A stretch of 64,000 nucleotides of DNA from NCBI GenBank assembly GCA_016165875.1, contig JABBOT010000027.1:1-64000 (forward strand), written 5' to 3'. The stretch is from Acanthopleura granulata. Taxonomy: Eukaryota; Mollusca; Polyplacophora; Chitonida; Chitonidae. This document shows, piece after piece, positions 1 to 13,300 of this stretch (its first letter is position 1; each line of letters starts with the position of its first letter). The notes below the pieces were generated by a model. That model had not been told where the DNA came from. It saw only the letters and a program-made list of their open reading frames with translations, and did no database searches. A program made the translations under genes and the position numbers.

Positions 1-1130
1 GTGCGATTTGAATGTGCACCACGTTCTCCTTAAGTGGAATATGAGAGACATATCTCGACATGATTTTTTTTTTATTTAACTGCTTATGTCATATTTTTTT
101 TCCTTCTCTCATCACCAACATAACATGACGACACAGGATGTGAGTTTTCACTGAGCTGTCGTGAAAATTAGCCAGCACAGAGTCAATTTTGATTACATGT
201 TTTGGCCCCCATGTGTACAACATGGTATTCAGGTAGGTGACATAGATGAATGCAGATATTTTTCCCAAAAGCTGACTTGATACCAACATGATTTCTTCTC
301 CAATGTTATGTATACCAACAGAAACTGGCGTGTGAATTTTCTTGGACTTCCTGTAAAAACTGGCCACTACGGCAGCGATTTGAATGTCTGACACATCCTC
401 CCTGGCTGCAATATGAGAGATATAGCTTGGCTTGATTCTTTCTTACGTAACTGCTTTTGCCATAGTTTTTTCTTCTGTCATGATGCAGATAACATGACAT
501 GACAGCATGTCAGTTTTCAGTGAGCTGTGAGGAGAAGTAGGAAGCACAGAGCCAACTTTGATTGCGCGTTTTGGCCCCTATGCCCCTATGTTATCAAGGT
601 AGGTGACATAGATGAATGGAGATTTTTTTCTCGAAAACCTGACTTGATGCCAACATGTTTTCTTCTCCCATATTATAGATGCCAACAAAAAGTAGCATGT
701 GAATTTTCAGGGATTTCCCGCTTAAACGTTCCACTAGAGGAGTGATTTGAATGTGTGACACATCCTCCTTGGCTGCAATATGGGAGACAAAGCTCAACTT
801 GATTTTTTTTTTTTGAATTTCTTAGGCCATATTGTTTTATTATGTCATAATGTACATAAGATGACGTCACAGCATGTCAGTTTCCATTGACATGTGAGGA
901 GGACCAGCCAGAACAGAGGCAATTTTAATTATGAAGAAGTGGAAGTCCATCCAAGGGAATGAACTCTTCCCTTACCTGCATATCGCATTGGTCACCCAGA
1001 TGAATGGAGCTTTTTTTCACAAGACCTGCTATGAGGCCAAGATGGTTTTATCTCCCATATTTTACATACCAACAGAAAGTAGCATGTGGTTTTTGAGGGT
1101 GTTCTGATGAGAAGTGAGCATTAGAGAAGC

Positions 1131-2625
1131 GATTATAATGTGTGCCACATCCCCTTTTGCTGGAAGATAGGATACATAGCTCAAGTCGATTGTTTTTTTT
1201 TAACTACTTATGTGATATTTTTTCTTGTGTTATGATGTAGAAAAGATGACGTGACAGCATGTGAGTTTTCAGTGAGCTGTGAGGAGCACTAGGAAGCACA
1301 GAGGGAATTTTGATTGTGCGTTTTGCACCGTATGGCAAGAAAATGTTATCCAGGTAGGTGACATAGATGAATGGAGATTTTTTGCACAAAAGCTGACTGG
1401 ATGGCAAGATGATTTCTTCTCCCATGTTATACATACCAAGGGAAAGTGGCATGTGGATTTTCATGGACTTCCCATGAAAGGTGGCCATTAGAGGTGGGAT
1501 TTTAATGTGCACCACGTTCTCCTTGAGTGCAATGGGAGACATAGCTCGACATGATTTTTTTTTTATTTAACTACTTATGTTATATTTTTTGTCCTTTTTT
1601 AATGATCTTGATAACATGACGACACAGGATGTGAGTTTTCACTGAGCTGTGGTGACAATTAGCCAGCAAAGAGTCAATTTTGAATACACGTTTTGTCCCC
1701 CATGTCTACAAGATGGTATTGAGGTAGGTGACATAGATGAATGCAGATATTTTTCACAAAAGCTGACTTGATGCCAACATGATGTGTTCTCCAATGTTAT
1801 GCATAGCGAGAGAATCTAGCATGTGAATTTTGTTGGACTTGTCGCGAAAACTGGCCACTACAAGATTGATTTGAATGTGTGACACATCCTCCTTGGCTGT
1901 AATATGAAAGACATATCCCAGCCTGATTGTTTCTTATGTAACTGGTTTTGCCATATTTTTTTCTTCTGTCATTATCTAGATTACATGACGTGACAGCATG
2001 TGAGTTTTCAGTGAGCTGTGAGGAGAACTATGAAGCACAGAGGCAATTTTGATTGCGCGTTTTGGCCCCTCTGCCAAGAAAATGTTATGAAGGTAGGTGA
2101 CATAGATGAATGGAGATTTTTTTTTGAAAACCTGGCTTGATGCCAGCATGGTTTCTTCTTCCATATTATAGATACCAAGAAAACGTAGCATGTGAATTTT
2201 GCTTTATTTCCCACTTAAACTTTCCACTGGAGGAGTGATTTGAATGTCTGAGCCATCCTCCTTGGGTGCAATATGGGAGACAAAGCTCAACTTGATTTTT
2301 TTTATTATTTAACTTGTTATGCCATATTTGTTGATTATGTCATAATGTACATAAGATGACATGACAGCATGTGAGTTTTCATTGAGCTGTGAGGAGGACA
2401 AGTGAGCACAGAGGCAATTTTAATTATGAAGAAGTGGAAGTGCATCCAAGGGAATGAACTCTTCCGTTACCTGCATATCGCATTGGTCACCCAGATGAAT
2501 GGAGCTTTTTTTCACAAGACCTGCTATGAGGCCAAGATGGTTTTATCTCCCATATTTTACATATCAAGAGAAAGTAGCATGTGGTTTTTGAGGGTGTTCT
2601 GATGAGAACTGAGCATTAGAAAAGC
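1131..2625 (+). repeat. Higher-order repeat copy 1 (four R1 monomers)
   Basis: It starts at the GATTATAATGTGTGCC block and ends where the same block restarts at 2,626. It contains four distinct monomer subtypes: one with GCAAGATGATTTC, one with GACGACACAGGATG, one with GGCCCCTCTGCC, and one with AAGTGGAAGTGCATCC. The copy beginning at 2,626 differs by only scattered substitutions by eye. Confidence 0.88.
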
Positions 2626-4121
2626 AATTATAATGTGTGCCACATCCCCTTTGGCTGCAAGATGTTATACATAGCTCAAGTCGATTGTTTTTTTTTTAAC
2701 TACTTATGTGATATTTTTTCTTGTGTTATGATGTAGAAAAGATGAGGTGACAGCATGTGAGTTTTCAGTGAGCTGTGAGGAGCACTAGGAAGCACAGAGG
2801 GAATTTTGATTGTGCGTTTTGCACCGTATGGCAAGAAAATGTTATCCAGGTAGGTGACATAGATGAATGGAGATTTTTTGCACAAAAGCTGACTGGATGG
2901 CAAGATGATTTCTTGTCCCATGTTATACATACCAAGGGAAAGTGGCATGTGGATTTTCATAGACTTGCCATGAAAGCTGGCCATTAGAGGTGGGATTTTA
3001 ATGTGCACCACGTTCTCCTTGAGTGCAATGGGAGACATAGCTCGACATGATTTTTTTTTTATTTAACTACTTATGTTATATTTTTTGTCCTTTTTTAATG
3101 ATCTTGATAACATGACGACACAGGATGTGAGTTTTCACTGAGCTGTGGTGACAATTAGCCAGCAAAGAGTCAATTTTGAATACACGTTTTGTCCCCCATG
3201 TCTACAAGATGGTATTGAGGTAGGTGACATAGATGAATGCAGATATTTTTCACAAAAGCTGACTTGATGCCAACATGATGTGTTCTCCAATGTTATGCAT
3301 AGCGAGAGAATCTAGCATGTGAATTTTGTTGGACTTGTGGCGAAAACTGGCCACTACAAGATTGATTTGAATGTGTGACACATCCTGGTTGGCTGTAATA
3401 TGAAAGACATATCCCAGCCTGATTGTTTCTTATGTAACTGGTTTTGCCATATTTTTTTCTTCTGTCATTATCTAGATTACATGAGGTGACAGCATGTGAG
3501 TTTTCAGTGAGCTGTGAGGAGAACTAGGAAGCACAGAGGCAATTTTGATTGCGCGTTTTGGCCCCTCTGCCAAGAAAATGTTATGAAGGTAGGTGACATA
3601 GATGAATGGAGATTTTTTTTTGAAAACCTGGCTTGATGCCAGCATGGTTTCTTCTTCCATATTATAGATACCAAGAAAACGTAGCATGTGAATTTTGAGT
3701 TATTTCCCACTTAAACTTTCCACTGGAGGAGTGATTTGAATGTCTGAGCCATCCTCCTTGGGTGCAATATGGGAGACAAAGCTCAACTTGATTTTTTTTA
3801 TTATTTAACTTGTTATGCCATATTTGTTGATTATGTCATAATGTACATAAGATGACATGACAGCATGTGAGTTTTCATTGAGCTGTGAGGAGGACAAGTG
3901 AGCACAGAGGCAATTTTAATTATGAAGAAGTGGAAGTGCATCCAAGGGAATGAACTCTTCCGTTACCTGCATATCGCATTGGTCACCCGGATGAATGCAG
4001 CTTTTTTTCACAAGACCTGCTATGAGGCCAAGATGGTTTTATCTCCCATATTTTACATATCAAGAGAAAGTAGCATGTGGTTTTTGAGGGTGTTCTGATG
4101 AGAACTGAGCATTAGAGAAGC
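2626..4121 (+). repeat. Higher-order repeat copy 2
   Basis: Near-identical to 1,131-2,625 in the same subtype order. After it a third copy begins but stops after about 125 bases, at 4,248. High identity between the two long copies, against much lower identity between adjacent monomers, implies recent unequal exchange or segmental amplification of a four-monomer block. Confidence 0.88.
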
Positions 4122-4248
4122 GATTATAATGTGTGCCACATCCCCTTTGGCTGCAAGATGTTATACATAGCTCAAGTCGATTGTTTTTTTTAACTACTTA
4201 TGTGATATTTTTTCTTGTGTTATGATGTAGAAAAGATGACGTGACAGC

Positions 4249-5522
4249 GTTTTAGAAGGGTGTTCTGTGTGAAATTACTACATAAACAGTAAGGCTATTT
4301 TGTAGTGTTTTTATACGCATAGAGAAACCTGCCTCAATGTGACAATTTAGATCTTCTGCAATGAAGGTAAAAAGAAACCAGTCAACGATGAAGGCTCACT
4401 GAGAGATGCCTGGTTCAGGGAGAAGAGAATTCAGGGTACACAGGCTGAGTGAAATGGCGTTTTCCGGGTTCCAGACTGTATGCCTGATGTTGTTACGTCT
4501 ACAGCCTGCAGCTCTGTTTGTCTTGTCCTTATAAAGTAAATTTTTAGATACGGTGACCATTGCGTCATTTTTGCAGGCAGGTAGTGCGACCAATTCTGAC
4601 TGCATAAAGTGTGTGTTAAATGATATTTCAACATGGCAGTGCCCACTGCAATTGCTTGTGGCCTAGGTTAGAAAGTATTTCCCCAACAAAGCTACCAGCA
4701 GTGTAGATGGCTAAAACCGATGATCATATGTAGAGGGGCGGGGTGTAGGGTGACAGTTCATTGCTTCACATACCTGCAGCCTATAAGATAACACACAGAT
4801 ACGCTAATGCTCTTTAACACCACACTGAACCAGTCATCCACAAACAGAAGAAGTTTTTTCACTGGCATGATTTTTTTAAGAGACGCAGGGAAATACAAGA
4901 GAACAGCCGTGCGTCAAATCAGCCATTTGTAGATGGCAACTGCCAGGTTGGCCAGACCAAGGTTTTCATAAACCGTTCCCTTATTATGCCTTGCTGAACT
5001 TTTATGTCCATGTGTGTAACTCAGGACAGGTGAGGGATGCAGTGTGAGTATTTTTTTCTCAATGTACTGTATTAATGTATAAAAACACTAATTCGATTCT
5101 GTATGCAAGATTCAGGCACACAGAAAATGGTCGGGACTGCTAGGGATTGGCTGTATCTCTGAAGTGTGTTGAAGTAGTGCTAGGTAATTTTGCGGGTATA
5201 CACTATGACAAATAATGGTTGAAAAAAAGTCCATTACTTGTGGCTACAATTAAAGAAAGAAAAATATCATCCAATGAGCAAGTGCTCCCCACACCCTGTT
5301 TCTATGGAGATAGGACGCTAGTACCTGCACTCCAACAGATTTATTTTGAGAAAATGGTGGTCAAGTCCTGATGATATTTGGATATGTTGTAGGCCAGGCA
5401 TCTAGTTATTAGACAGTATGTGTCATTTGAGCCAACAAAAATTAGGGAATAGAATTTTAGGAGGGTGCTCTTTGTGAAATTACTACATAAAGATTAAGGC
5501 TGGTTTTTAGTGTTTTTATACC
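4249..5522 (+). repeat. R2 dispersed repeat, copy 1, with flanking unique segment
   Basis: The part from about 5,030 to 5,522 aligns with 6,800-7,319. Shared blocks are AAAAACACTAATTCGATT, TGAAGTGTGTTGAAGTAGTG, GATGATATTTGGATATGTTG, and a right end GTGAAATTACTACATAAA followed by TTTTTAGTGTTTTTATA. The left edge (4,249-4,315) is another copy of that same right-end block. Between 4,315 and 5,030 I see no gene and no clear repeat. Confidence 0.7.
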
Positions 5523-5760
5523 TACAAGATGGGAGACATAGCTCAACTTGATTTTTGTTTAATTACTACTTATGTGATATTTTTTTCTTCTAGATCATCT
5601 AGATAACATAAGGTCAGAGCATGTCAGTTTTCACTGAGCTGTGAGAAGAATTTGAAAGCACAGAGCGAATATTGATTACACGTTTTGGCCCCTGTGTCTA
5701 CCACATGTTATTCAGGTAAGTGACATAGATGAGTTCAGACTTTTTTCCCAAAACCTGACT
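5523..5760 (+). repeat. R1 monomer fragment
   Basis: It begins at CAAGATGGGAGACATAGCTC, directly after the R2 right end, and ends at AAAACCTGACTGAG, where R3 begins. It keeps the ACATAAGGTCAGAGCATGTC and GGTAAGTGACATAGATGA blocks. Confidence 0.8.
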
Positions 5761-5990
5761 GAGTGGTTTTCCTCGGGTTTCTGGCTCATTTCGCAATAAT
5801 GGTAGAAATGTATACCTGCAAAACTGAAGAGACTGACGAGGCTTACGGGCCCTCTCCTCAATGCTTCGACATGCTGTTATGTGTATGTGGTTATAGTAGA
5901 TTTAGTTTATATACTTCTTCGTCCAGCTGCAGTGCTGCAGTAGTGTGGATAGAATGTCTATCTGGTGAGTCTGGCGTACAATCCCGAATC
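5761..5990 (+). repeat. R3 dispersed repeat, copy 1
   Basis: It shares several blocks with 28,511-28,741: GTGGTTTTCCTCGGG, GGCTCATTTC with CAATAAT, CCTGCAAAACTGA, ATGTGTATGTGGTTA, and TTTAGTTTATATACTTCTTC followed by CCAGCTGCAGTGC. Both copies sit at an edge of R1 sequence. The element is not identified. From 5,990 to 6,170 there is a somewhat GC-richer stretch in which I see nothing recognisable. Confidence 0.65.
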
Positions 5991-6169
5991 GAATGATTCC
6001 CAGCACTTTAACATGAGTGATGTTAGTGCCCCCTCGTCTGGTGCTCAGGGCAGGGCTTCGAGTCTGATGCCGACATGGTGATTGAGTGGAATGACACTAT
6101 AGACTACATGTGTGTTGGAAGTTTGTCAGGCCTGCTGCAAGAAGACACCGTCTTAATATGAGAGTAACT

Positions 6170-6790
6170 TAAAAGCTGGTTTTGTTTTGTTTGACCAGCA
6201 CAGAGGCAATCTTGATTGTGTGCAAATTAGAAGTTTATCTAAGGGAATTAAGTCTTCCCTTAAATGTGTATCGCATTGGTCACACAGATGAATGCAGATT
6301 TTTTTGCACACATCCGATTTTGAGCCCAACATGTTTTTTTCTCCCATATTTTACACACCAACAATAACTAGCATGTGGATTTTGAAGGGCTTCTCATGAA
6401 AACGGAGCACTAGAGAGACGATTTTAATGTGCGGTACATTTCCTTAGGCTACAAGATGGTATATACAAGATGGGAGACATAGCTCTAGATGATTTTTTTT
6501 TTTTGCTTAATCCCATATGTGATATTTTCTTCTCCTCTCATCATGTAGATAACATGACTTGACAGCATGTCAGTTTTCACTGAGCTGTGAGGAGAACTAG
6601 AAAGTACAGAGCCAATTTTGATTGCGCGTTTTGGCCCCTAGGTCAACGAGATGTTGTGCAGGTAGGTGACATAGAGGAATGGAGATTTTTTTACATAAAA
6701 CCTGACTTGATGCCAACATGGTTTCTTCTCCCGTGTTTTACACACCAAGAGAAACTGAGCACTAGAGGAGCGATTTTAATGTGCAACATG
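6170..6790 (+). repeat. R1 monomers
   Basis: About one and a half diverged monomers: one of the subtype with GTGTGCAAATTAGAAG (6,200-6,430) and one of the GCGCGTTTTGGCCCC subtype (6,480-6,780). They are interrupted at about 6,800 by R2 copy 2. Confidence 0.8.
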
Positions 6791-6799
6791 TCTGCTTTG

Positions 6800-7319
6800 A
6801 CTACAGGTATAAAAACACTGATTCGATTTTGTCAGGTGAGGGATGCGGTGTAAGTATTCTTTCTGAATGTACTGACTTTGGCCATACGCTATGGGTATAA
6901 AAATACTGATTCGATTTTGTATGCAAGATTTAGGCAGGGATTGACTGTATCTCTGAAGTGTGTTGAAGTAGTGCCAGGTAATTTTGCGGGTATAAACTAT
7001 GACAAATAATGGTTGAAAAAAAAAGTCCATTAATTGTGGCTACAATTAAAGAGAGAAAAATATCATCCAATGAACAAGTGCCCCCCACACCCTGTTTCTA
7101 CGACGATGGGATGCTAGGACCTGCATTCCAGCTGATTTGTTTTGAGAAAATGGTGGTCAAACGCTGATGATATTTGGATATGTTGTAGGTCAGACATTTA
7201 GTTATTTGACTGTATGTGTCATTTGGGCCAACGAAAAGGAGGGAATAGAGTTTTAGGAGGGTGCGCTTTGTGAAATTACTACATAAATAGTTAATATGGT
7301 TTTTAGTGTTTTTATACAT
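6800..7319 (+). repeat. R2 dispersed repeat, copy 2
   Basis: It aligns with 5,030-5,522 in the same orientation, including TGAAGTGTGTTGAAGTAGTG, GGTTGAAAAAAAAAGTCC, GATATTTGGATATGTTGTAG and the right-end GTGAAATTACTACATAAA block. It again runs straight into R1 sequence at CAAGATGGGAGACAT. Confidence 0.78.
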
Positions 7320-10300
7320 ACAAGATGGGAGACATGGTTCAACTTGATTTTTGTTGAATTTAACTACTTATGTCACATTTTTTCCTTTTCATCATCTAGA
7401 TAAGGTCAGAGCATGTCAGTTTTCACTGAGTTGTGAGAAGAATTTGAAAGCACAGAGCCAATTTTCAACACGTTTTCACCCCTAAGTCTACAATACATTA
7501 TACATAGCAACAGAAACTAGCAACTGAATTGTCTTGCACATTCGGTGAAAACTGGCCACTACAGCAGCGATTTGAATGTCTGACCCATCCTCCTTGGCTA
7601 CAATATGGGAGACAAGACTCAACTTGATTTTTTTTTATGTAGTCACTTTTCCATATTTTTTTCTTCTGTCATCATTTAGATAACATAACATCATAGGTTG
7701 CTCCTTTTTACTGAACTGTATAGAGAGTTAAGAAACACACATGTAATATCGATTGCAGGTTAAGGCCCCAATGGCCACAACTACTTATGCCATGTTTTTG
7801 TATTGGGTAATAATATAAATAAGATGACTTGACAGCATGTCAGTTTTCATTGAGCTGTGAAGAGAATTAGCCAGCACAGAGCCAATTATGATTGTGTGCA
7901 AGTGGAAGTCTAAGGGAATTAAGTCTTCCCTTAAATGTGTATCGCATTGTTCACACAGATGAATGCAGATTTTTTTCACAAATCCGGCTTTGAGCCCAAC
8001 ATGGTTTCTTCTCCCATATTTTACATACCAACAGACACTAGGATGTATATTTTGATGATGAATCACTAGAGAAGCGATTTTAATGTGTGTTACATCCCCG
8101 TTGGCTACAAGATGGGAGATATATCTCTATATGATTTTTTTCTTCTTTAACTACTTATGCGATATTGTTTCTTATCTCATCCTCTAGATAGCATGACATG
8201 AAAGCATATCAGTTTTCACCGAGCTGTGAGGAGAACTAGGAAGCACAGAGCCAATTTTGATTGCGTGTTTTGGCCCCTATGCCAACAAAATATTATCCAG
8301 GTAGGTGACATAGATAAGTGGAGATTTTTTGCACAAAACCTGACTTGATGCCAGCATGGTTCCTTCTCCGATGTTATACATATGAGGAGAAACTGGAATG
8401 TGAATTTTCAATGACTTCAAGAAAGCTGGCCACTAGACGTGTGATTTTAATGTACGCCACATTCTCCATGAGTGCAATATGGGAACCATAGCTCGACATT
8501 ACTTTTTTTAAATCATCAACTTATGTCATATCTTTTTTCCATATCTGATTACCTACATAACATGACGGCACAGGATGTAAGTTTTCAGTGAGCTGTCATG
8601 AAAATTAGCCAGCACAGAGCCACGTTTCATCACACGTTTTCATTCCTATGCCTGTAACATATGATCCAGGTAGGTGACATAGATGAATGGAGATTTTTCT
8701 CACAAAGACTGACTTGATCCAATATGGTTTCTTCTCCCATCATATGGATACCAACAAAAACTAGCGTATAAATTTTCTTGAACTTCCCGCGAAAGCTTTC
8801 CACTACAGGATTGATTTGAATGTCTGACACATCCTGCTTGGCTGCAATATGGGAGACATATCTCACCTTGATATTTTTTATGTAGTTTTAACTTCTTATG
8901 CCATACTTTTAGATTATGTCATAATGTATATAAGATGACGTGACAGCATGTCAGTTTTCATTGAGCTGTGAGAAGGAGTAGCCAGCACAGAGGCAATTTT
9001 AATTATGAGCAAGTGGAAGTCTATCCAAGGGAATTAAGTCTTCCCTTAAATGTTTATTGCATTGTTCACACAGATGAATGCAGATTGTTTTCACAAGACC
9101 TGCTATGAGGCCAAGATGGTTTTTTCTCCCATATTTTACATACCAACAGAACCTAGCATGTGGTTTTTGAGGGACTTCTGATGAAAACTGAGCATTAGAG
9201 AAAACGAGTTTAATGTGCATTACATCCATTTTGGCTACAAGAGCTCAACTTTTTTTTTTTGGTTTAACTCCTTATGTGATATCTTTTCTTGTATCATCAT
9301 CTGGATAAGAGGACGTGACGGCATGTCAGTTTTCACTGAGCTTTGAGGAGAACTAGGAAGCATAGAGCGAATTTTGATTGCGAGTTTTGGCCCCTATGCC
9401 AACAAAATGTTATGGAGGTAGGTGACATAGATGAATGGAGATTTTTTGCACAAAAGCTGACTGGATGGCAAGATGATTTCTTCTCCCATGTTATACATAC
9501 CAAGAGAAACTGGCATGTGGATTTTCAGGGACTTCCCATGAAAGCTGGCCATTAGAGGTACGATTTGAATATGTGCCCCGTTCCCCTTGAATGCAATATG
9601 GGAGACATAGCTTGACATGATTTTTATTTATGTAACTACCTTTGTCATATTTTTTCTTCTGTCATCATCTAGATAACATGATGTAAAAGCATGTCAGTTT
9701 TTACTGAGCTGTGAGGAGCACTAGGAAGCACAGAGCCAATTTTGATTGCGCGTTTTAGCCCCTGTGCCAACAAAATGTTATCCAGGTAGGTGACATAGAT
9801 GAATGGAGATTTATTTCACAAAACCTGACTTGATGCCATTATGGTTTCTTCTCCCATGTTATAAATGCCAAGAGAAACTAAGATGTGGGTTTTCAGGGAC
9901 TTCCCATGAAAGCTGGCCATTAGAGGTGCGATTTTAATGTGTTCCCCTTGAGTGCAATATGGGAGACATAGCTCGACATGATTTTTTTTTATTTAACTAC
10001 TTATAACATATCTTTTTTCCTTCTCTGATCATCCTCATAACATGATGTCACAGGATGTAGGTTTTTACTGAGCTGTCATGAAAATTAACCATCACAGAGC
10101 CAATTTTCATCAGACATTTTGGTCCCTATGCGTGTAACATGTGATTCAGGGAGGTGGCATAGATGAATGGAGATTTTTTATGCAAAACCTGACTTTATCC
10201 AATATGGTTTCTTTTGCCATGTTATAGATACCAACAGAAACTAACGTGTGAATTTCCTTGAACTTTCTGCGAAAACTTTCCACAAGAGGAGTGATTTGAA

Positions 10301-13300
10301 TGTGTAGCACATCCTGCTTGGCTGCAATATGTTAGACATATCTCACCTTAATTTTTTTTTTGAAGTCACTTTTGGCATATTTTTTTCTTCTGTCATCATT
10401 TAGATAACATAAAATCAGAGCTTATCAGTTTTTACTGAACTGTATGGAGAGTTAAGAAGCACAGATGTAATATTGATTGCACATTAAGGCCCCAATGGCT
10501 ACAACATTTTATCAAGGTAGGTGACGTAGATGAATGCAATTTTTTTTTCTCAAAACCTGACTTGCTGCCAACATGGTTTATTCTCCCATATTATAGATGC
10601 CAACAAAAACTAGCATGTGAATTTTCAGGGATTTTCCGTGAAAACTTTCCACAAGAGGAGTGATTAGAATGTCTAACACATCCTCCTTGGCAGCAATATG
10701 GGAGACAAAGCTTAACTTGATTTTTTTTTTTTTATTTAACTTCTTATGCCATTTTTATGTTTTTATTATGTCATAATGCACATAAAATGACGTGACAGCA
10801 TGTTAGTTTTCATTGAGCTGTGAGAAGGATTAGCCAGCACAGAGGCAATTTTAATTATGAGCAAGCGGAAATTCGTCCAAGGGAATTAACTCTCCCCTTA
10901 AATGTGTTTTGCATTGGTCACACAGATGAATGTAGATATTTTTCAGAAGATGTGGTATGAGGCCAAGATGGTTTTTTCTCCCATATTTTACATACCAACA
11001 GAAACTAGCATGTGGTTTTTGAGGGACTTCTGATGAAAACTGAGCACTAGAGAAGCGATTTTAATGTGTGTTACATCCCCTTTGGCTACAAGATGGAATA
11101 CATAACTCAAGTTGATTTTTTTTGTTTAACAACTTACGTGATATTTTTTCTTATCTGATCATGTAGATAACATGAGGTGACAGCATGTCAGTTTTCACTG
11201 AGCTGTGAAGAGAACTTGGAAGCACAGAGCCAATTTTGATTGTGCGATTTGGCCCCTATGCCAACAAAATGTTATCCAGGTAGATGATATAGATGAATGG
11301 AGTTTTTTTTCCCAAAAACCTGACTTGATGCCAAGATGGTTTCTTCTCGCATGTTAAACATACCAATAGAAAGTAGCATGTGGATTTGTAGCGATCTGTG
11401 GGGAGAATTAGGCAGCACAGAGCCAATTTTTATTAGGGGTTTAGGTGCTTATGCCTACAAGATGTTATCCAGGTCGGTGACTCAGATGAATGCATATTTT
11501 TTTCACACAGCCTGACTTGATGCCAACCTGGTTTCTTTTCCCATCTTGTACCTACCATGAGAAAGAAGCATATGGATTTTCAGAGACCTAGAGAAAACTG
11601 GCCAGCAGAGGAAGCGATTTTAATTTCATACTCCTTGGGTGCAATATGGGAGATATAGCTCAACTTGATTTGTTTTTTATTACTTAACTACTGATTCCAT
11701 ATTTTTTTATTGTAACATAATATACATAATATAAGGTCACAGCATGTCATGTTTCATTGAGCTGTGAGGAGAATTAGCCATCACAGAGCCAATCTTGATT
11801 GTGTGCCAGTACAAGTCTTATATCCAAGGGAATTATCTGTTTCCCTAACCGTGTATTGCATTGGTTACCTAGATCAATGCAGTTTTTTCACAAAACCTGC
11901 TTTCAAGGGAAAATTGTTTCTTTTTCTATGTTTTACATACCAAGAGAAACTAACATGTGTATTTTCAGTGACTTCTCATGAAAAGAGCACTAGAGGAGAG
12001 ATTTTAATGTGCAAGAAATCCCCTTTGACTACAAGATGATAGACATAGCTCAAGTTGATTTTTGCTTTATATAACTACTTATGTCATATTTTTCCCTTCT
12101 CCCATCATCTACATAAGATGATGACACAGGATGTCAATTTTCACTGAGCTGTCATGAAAATTAGGCAGCAGAGAGCCAATTTTGGTCACATGTTTTGGTC
12201 TCTATGCCTTCAACATGTGATTCAGGTAGGTGACATAGATGAATGGAGATATTTTTTACAAAAGCTGACTAGATGCCAACATGATTTGTTCTCCAATGTT
12301 GTAGATACCAACAGAAACTAGTATGTGAATTTTGTTGGACTTCCCGCGAAAACTGGCCATTACAGCAGTAATTTGAATGTGTGACTGGTCCTGGTTGACT
12401 GCAATATGAGAGACAAACCTCAACTTCATTCTTTTTTTATTTAACTTCTTATGCCATATTTTTTTATTATGTGATAAGGCAAATAAGATGACGTGACAGC
12501 ATGTCAGTTTTCATTGAGCTGTGAGGAGAACTGGCCACCACAGAGCCAATTTTGATTGTGTGCAAGTGGAAGTATATCTATAGGAATTAAGTCTTCCCTT
12601 AAATGTGTATTGCGTTAGTCACACGAATGAATGCAGATTTTTTTCACAAACCTGGCTTTAAGCCCAACATGATTTCGTCTCCCATATTTTTACATACCAA
12701 CAGAAACTAACATGTGGTTTTTGAGGGACTTCTGATGAAAACTGAGCACTACGGAAGGGATTTTAATGTGTGCTACATCCCCTTTGGCTACAAGATGGGA
12801 TACATAGCTCAACTTGATTTTTTTTGTTTAACTATTTGTGTGATATTTTTTCTTATCTGATCAGCTAGATAACATGACATAACAGCATATCAGTTTTCAC
12901 TGAGCTGTGAGGAGAACTATGAAGCACAGAGCCAATTTTGATTGTGCGTTTTGGCCCCTGTGCCAACAAAATGTTATCCAGATAGGTGACATAGATGAAT
13001 GGAGATTTTTTGCACAAAAGCTGACTTGATACCAAGATGGTTTCTTCTCCCATGTTATACATACCAAGAGAAAGTGGCATGTGGATTTTCAGGGACTTCC
13101 CATGAAAGCTGGGGACTATGGGTGTGATTTTGATATGCCCCATGTTCTCCTTGAGTGTAAAATGGGAGAGATATCTCAACTTGATTTTTTTTATGTAACT
13201 ACTTTTGGCACATTCTTTTCTGCTCTCATCATCTAGATAACATAACATCAGAGGTTGTCAGTTTTTACTGAGCTGTATGGAGAATTAAGGAGCACAGATG

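Larger units (their letters stand above)
1..4248 (+). repeat. R1 satellite array with 1,496-bp higher-order repeat
   Basis: Tandem monomers of about 374 bp. Recognisable blocks in each monomer, in order, are a T-run with TTTAACTACTTATG, GATAACATGACGTGACAGC, TCAGTTTTCACTGAGCTGTG, GGTAGGTGACATAGATGAAT, CCAACAGAAACTAGCATG, and CAATATGGGAGACATAGCTC. Four monomer subtypes recur in fixed order, so that 1,131-2,625 and 2,626-4,121 are near-identical higher-order copies about 1,496 bp apart. The sequence before 1,131 is a more diverged partial copy. Reading frames in this block repeat only because the DNA repeats; I see no gene. The right edge at 4,248 passes abruptly into R2-type sequence. Confidence 0.9.

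Noticed and set aside
9343..9618. Recurring 60-127 codon frames in R1 (for example MRRTRKHRANFDCAFWPL-type on plus and YVTYL-type on minus).
   Set aside because: They recur because the 374-bp monomer recurs. Both strands are open at once, starts and stops vary between copies, and indels are not in multiples of three. No purifying selection on the protein is evident.
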